From UBA1366 sp047602575 (GTDB lineage Bacteria > Bacillota > Clostridia > Oscillospirales > Ruminococcaceae), in the NCBI GenBank assembly GCA_047602575.1, contig JASGGY010000002.1, forward strand, positions 157,600 through 221,599: a stretch of 64,000 bases of DNA, read 5' to 3'. The first letter of the stretch is position 1. Every line of letters begins with the position of its first letter. Of the stretch, positions 62,325 through 64,000 are shown one piece after another. Below the pieces are notes generated by a model. That model was given only the letters and a program-made list of their open reading frames with translations. It was not told the DNA's origin and searched no databases. A program made the position numbers and the translations under genes.

Positions 62325-63047
62325 TTGCCAAAAGAACATTTGCCCGCGGGAACGATCGTACCCGCGCACATCGGCGTGATCATGGACGGCAACGGGCGCT
62401 GGGCGAAAAAGCGCGGGCTTCCGCGCAAGCTCGGGCATCGGCAGGGCGCGAAAACCTTCCGGATGATTACGCGCCACGCGAAAGCGCTCGGCGTAAAAGT
62501 CATCACGTTCTACGCGTTTTCCACCGAAAACTGGAAGCGCCCGCAGGACGAGGTGGACGCGCTGATGAAGCTCTTTGAGAAGAATCTGGGCGAGGTGACG
62601 GATTTTTTAAAAGAAAAAGTCCGGCTGCGCTTCATCGGCGACCGGTCGGTGCTGCCCGCGAGCCTGAAAGCGAAGATGGAGGACGCGGAGCGCCTGTCAA
62701 AGGACTTTGACACCATGACGCTGGTGCTGGCGATCAATTACGGCGGACGCAGCGAGCTTGCGGGCGCGGTGCGCGGCATTGCCGAGGCGGTGCGCGCGGG
62801 AACGCTTCAGCCGAAGGATATTGACGAGGAAACGGTCAACAATAGCCTTGACACCGCCGGTCTGCCGGATGTGGATTTGCTGATCCGCCCGAGCGGCGAG
62901 ATGCGGCTGTCGAATTTTCTCATTTGGCAGAGCGCGTATGCGGAGTTTTATTTTACGGACATTCTCTGGCCGGATTTCGGCAAAAAGGATCTGGAGAATG
63001 CGATCATCGCCTACAACCAGCGTTGCAGGCGTTTTGGAGGAGTCTGA
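62325..63047 (+). CDS. uppS: Undecaprenyl diphosphate synthase (isoprenyl transferase)
   Basis: 240 residues from TTG 62325 with GAGG at 62313-62316. Catalytic Asp21 in HIGVIMDGNGRWAKKRG, HRQGAKTFR, TFYAFSTENWKRP, NYGGRSEL and LLIRPSGEMRLSNFLIWQSA, then YAEFYFTDILWPDFGK. Makes the C55 lipid carrier for cell wall synthesis at the membrane. The next gene begins immediately after its stop. Confidence 0.95.
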   Translation: MPKEHLPAGTIVPAHIGVIMDGNGRWAKKRGLPRKLGHRQGAKTFRMITRHAKALGVKVITFYAFSTENWKRPQDEVDALMKLFEKNLGEVTDFLKEKVRLRFIGDRSVLPASLKAKMEDAERLSKDFDTMTLVLAINYGGRSELAGAVRGIAEAVRAGTLQPKDIDEETVNNSLDTAGLPDVDLLIRPSGEMRLSNFLIWQSAYAEFYFTDILWPDFGKKDLENAIIAYNQRCRRFGGV

Positions 63048-63857
63048 TTGGCGACAAGAATTTTATCCGCGGCGGTCGCGATTGTGTTTGCGGCAGGGGT
63101 GCTGTATCTGCATGACACACCGCTGTTTCTGATCGTGCTTGCGGTTTTTTCGGTGGGAATGCTGTACGAGCTGTTCAACGCGGCAAAGCTGCTGAAAATC
63201 CGCTCCGTGTCGGTGCTGAGCCTCGTTTATGCGGCGGTGTTTTTTCTGCAATACCAGACCGGCTGGAACCTCTATTCCGGTTATTTCTACATACTGGGAA
63301 TGTTCGCGCTCTACCTGCGGCTTTACAACACGCTGCCGTTTCAGGATCTGTTTTTTGCCATCGCGGCAACGCTGCTGATTCCATACGCGATGCGGATGCT
63401 GCTGGTTTTAGACGGAATGAACCGGCACGGGCTGTTCCTGGTGGTGCTGACACTGTGCGGGGCATGGCTGGCGGATACCGGCGCGTATTTCGCGGGAACG
63501 TTTTTCGGTAAGCACAAGCTTTGTCCGGTCATCAGCCCGAAAAAAACGGTGGAAGGCTTCATCGGCGGCATTGTGACAAACGCGGTGCTGTTCGTTGTGA
63601 TCTCGGCGGGGTACAACAGCCTGTTCGCGGACGGGGAACTTGATTTTAACTACGCAGGGCTGATTCTGGCGGGAATGCTCTGTGCGGTCATCGGCGTCAT
63701 TGGCGATCTGTCCGCGTCGGTCATCAAGCGCAAATGCGGTATCAAGGATTACGGCAACATCATGCCCGGACACGGCGGACTGCTCGACCGGTTTGACAGT
63801 GTGCTGTTCGTCGCGCCGTTCATGGCATATATGTTCACGCTGGGGCTGATATACTAA
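63048..63857 (+). CDS. cdsA: Phosphatidate cytidylyltransferase
   Basis: 269 residues from TTG 63048 directly after the uppS stop, with GGAGGAG at 63035-63041. Polytopic membrane enzyme with about seven hydrophobic segments; the family signature SVIKRKCGIKDYGNIMPGHG followed by GLLDRFDSVLFVAPF is complete, as is LADTGAYFAGTFFGKHKL and ISPKKTVEGFIGG. Makes CDP-diacylglycerol for phospholipid synthesis. Confidence 0.95.
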   Translation: MATRILSAAVAIVFAAGVLYLHDTPLFLIVLAVFSVGMLYELFNAAKLLKIRSVSVLSLVYAAVFFLQYQTGWNLYSGYFYILGMFALYLRLYNTLPFQDLFFAIAATLLIPYAMRMLLVLDGMNRHGLFLVVLTLCGAWLADTGAYFAGTFFGKHKLCPVISPKKTVEGFIGGIVTNAVLFVVISAGYNSLFADGELDFNYAGLILAGMLCAVIGVIGDLSASVIKRKCGIKDYGNIMPGHGGLLDRFDSVLFVAPFMAYMFTLGLIY

Positions 63858-63916
63858 GCGAACAAAACGGGGCGGGTGCGAAGGCGCTTGCCCGTATTTG
63901 TCTATTGGGAGGACTT

Positions 63917-64000
63917 ATGACGAAAACCATTACGATTCTGGGTTCGACCGGTTCCATCGGAACGCAGGCATTAGAAGTCGCAAAAAAGCATAACATAAGG
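63917..64000 (+). CDS. dxr: 1-deoxy-D-xylulose 5-phosphate reductoisomerase, 5' part only
   Basis: Only the first 28 codons are in the window: TKTITILGSTGSIGTQALEV is the NADPH-binding GSTGSIG motif of Dxr. GGAGG at 63908-63912 before ATG 63917. The enzyme is the second step of the MEP isoprenoid pathway, matching uppS upstream. Confidence 0.92.
   Translation, partial: MTKTITILGSTGSIGTQALEVAKKHNIR

Overview
The window looks like chromosomal DNA from a spore-forming, plant-fibre-degrading member of the Clostridia, most likely an uncultured Oscillospirales/Ruminococcus-like gut or rumen bacterium. Evidence seen here: spmA-spmB, an AbrB/SpoVT-type regulator, hemZ, nnr-acpS and relA of Firmicutes type, a secreted GH5 cellulase, several BspA-like leucine-rich-repeat surface proteins, and consensus sigma-A promoters (TTGACA-17-TATAAT). 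Most genes are GC-rich; clearly AT-richer stretches mark acquired DNA. The species assignment is inference.

Layout. 1-2.2 kb: 3' end of a surface protein and two lipoproteins. 1.7-5.3 kb (minus strand): membrane protein, acpS, nnr, lipoprotein as one operon, preceded by rpsT. 5.6-13.4 kb (plus): recJ, relA/spoT, metallo-beta-lactamase hydrolase, hemZ, rumA-type RNA methyltransferase. 13.45-22.05 kb: an AT-rich accessory island between rumA and prfB. It carries an aminoglycoside nucleotidyltransferase, Nudix genes (one broken), a Tudor-like plus SRA-like protein, a dead insertion sequence, a MoxR-type AAA ATPase with a small acidic ORF and a VWA/HExxH protein, a decayed cupin and an isochorismatase-like hydrolase. 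A second copy of the rumA 3' end lies inside the island, suggesting site-specific insertion at rumA. 22.1-30.6 kb: prfB, abrB-like gene, spmAB, a phosphoribosyltransferase, two unknown genes, guaA, a P-loop protein and a small ACT-like regulator. 30.8-37 kb: a transglutaminase surface protein, a ThyX-like protein, a stomatin/NfeD pair and a 1-phosphofructokinase. 37-51.6 kb: a signalling block with a PAS-GGDEF cyclase, a MalT-like LuxR ATPase, and a chemosensory operon (cheA, cheW, cheB, a PAS histidine kinase with an Hpt-like tail, a receiver-DUF2442 protein, two chemoreceptors). 51.7-60.8 kb: an MFS exporter with a possible leader peptide, tcdA, and three secreted proteins (two BspA-like, one GH5 cellulase) sharing near-identical Ig-like/Fn3-like C-termini. 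60.9-64 kb: the classical pyrH-frr-uppS-cdsA-dxr cluster.

Quality note. Four genes that should be intact (rpsT, recJ, cheA and the SRA-like gene) each carry one single-base frameshift, and prfB has CTTGAC where most bacteria have the programmed frameshift site CTTTGAC. This pattern suggests residual indel errors in the assembly, although biological explanations remain for individual cases.

The best candidate for an undescribed system is the AAA - small acidic protein - VWA/HExxH cassette (17.3-21.1 kb) together with the neighbouring Tudor/SRA-like protein, in an island that also carries a resistance gene. Its function cannot be read from sequence alone. No tRNA, rRNA, CRISPR array or known riboswitch was recognised.
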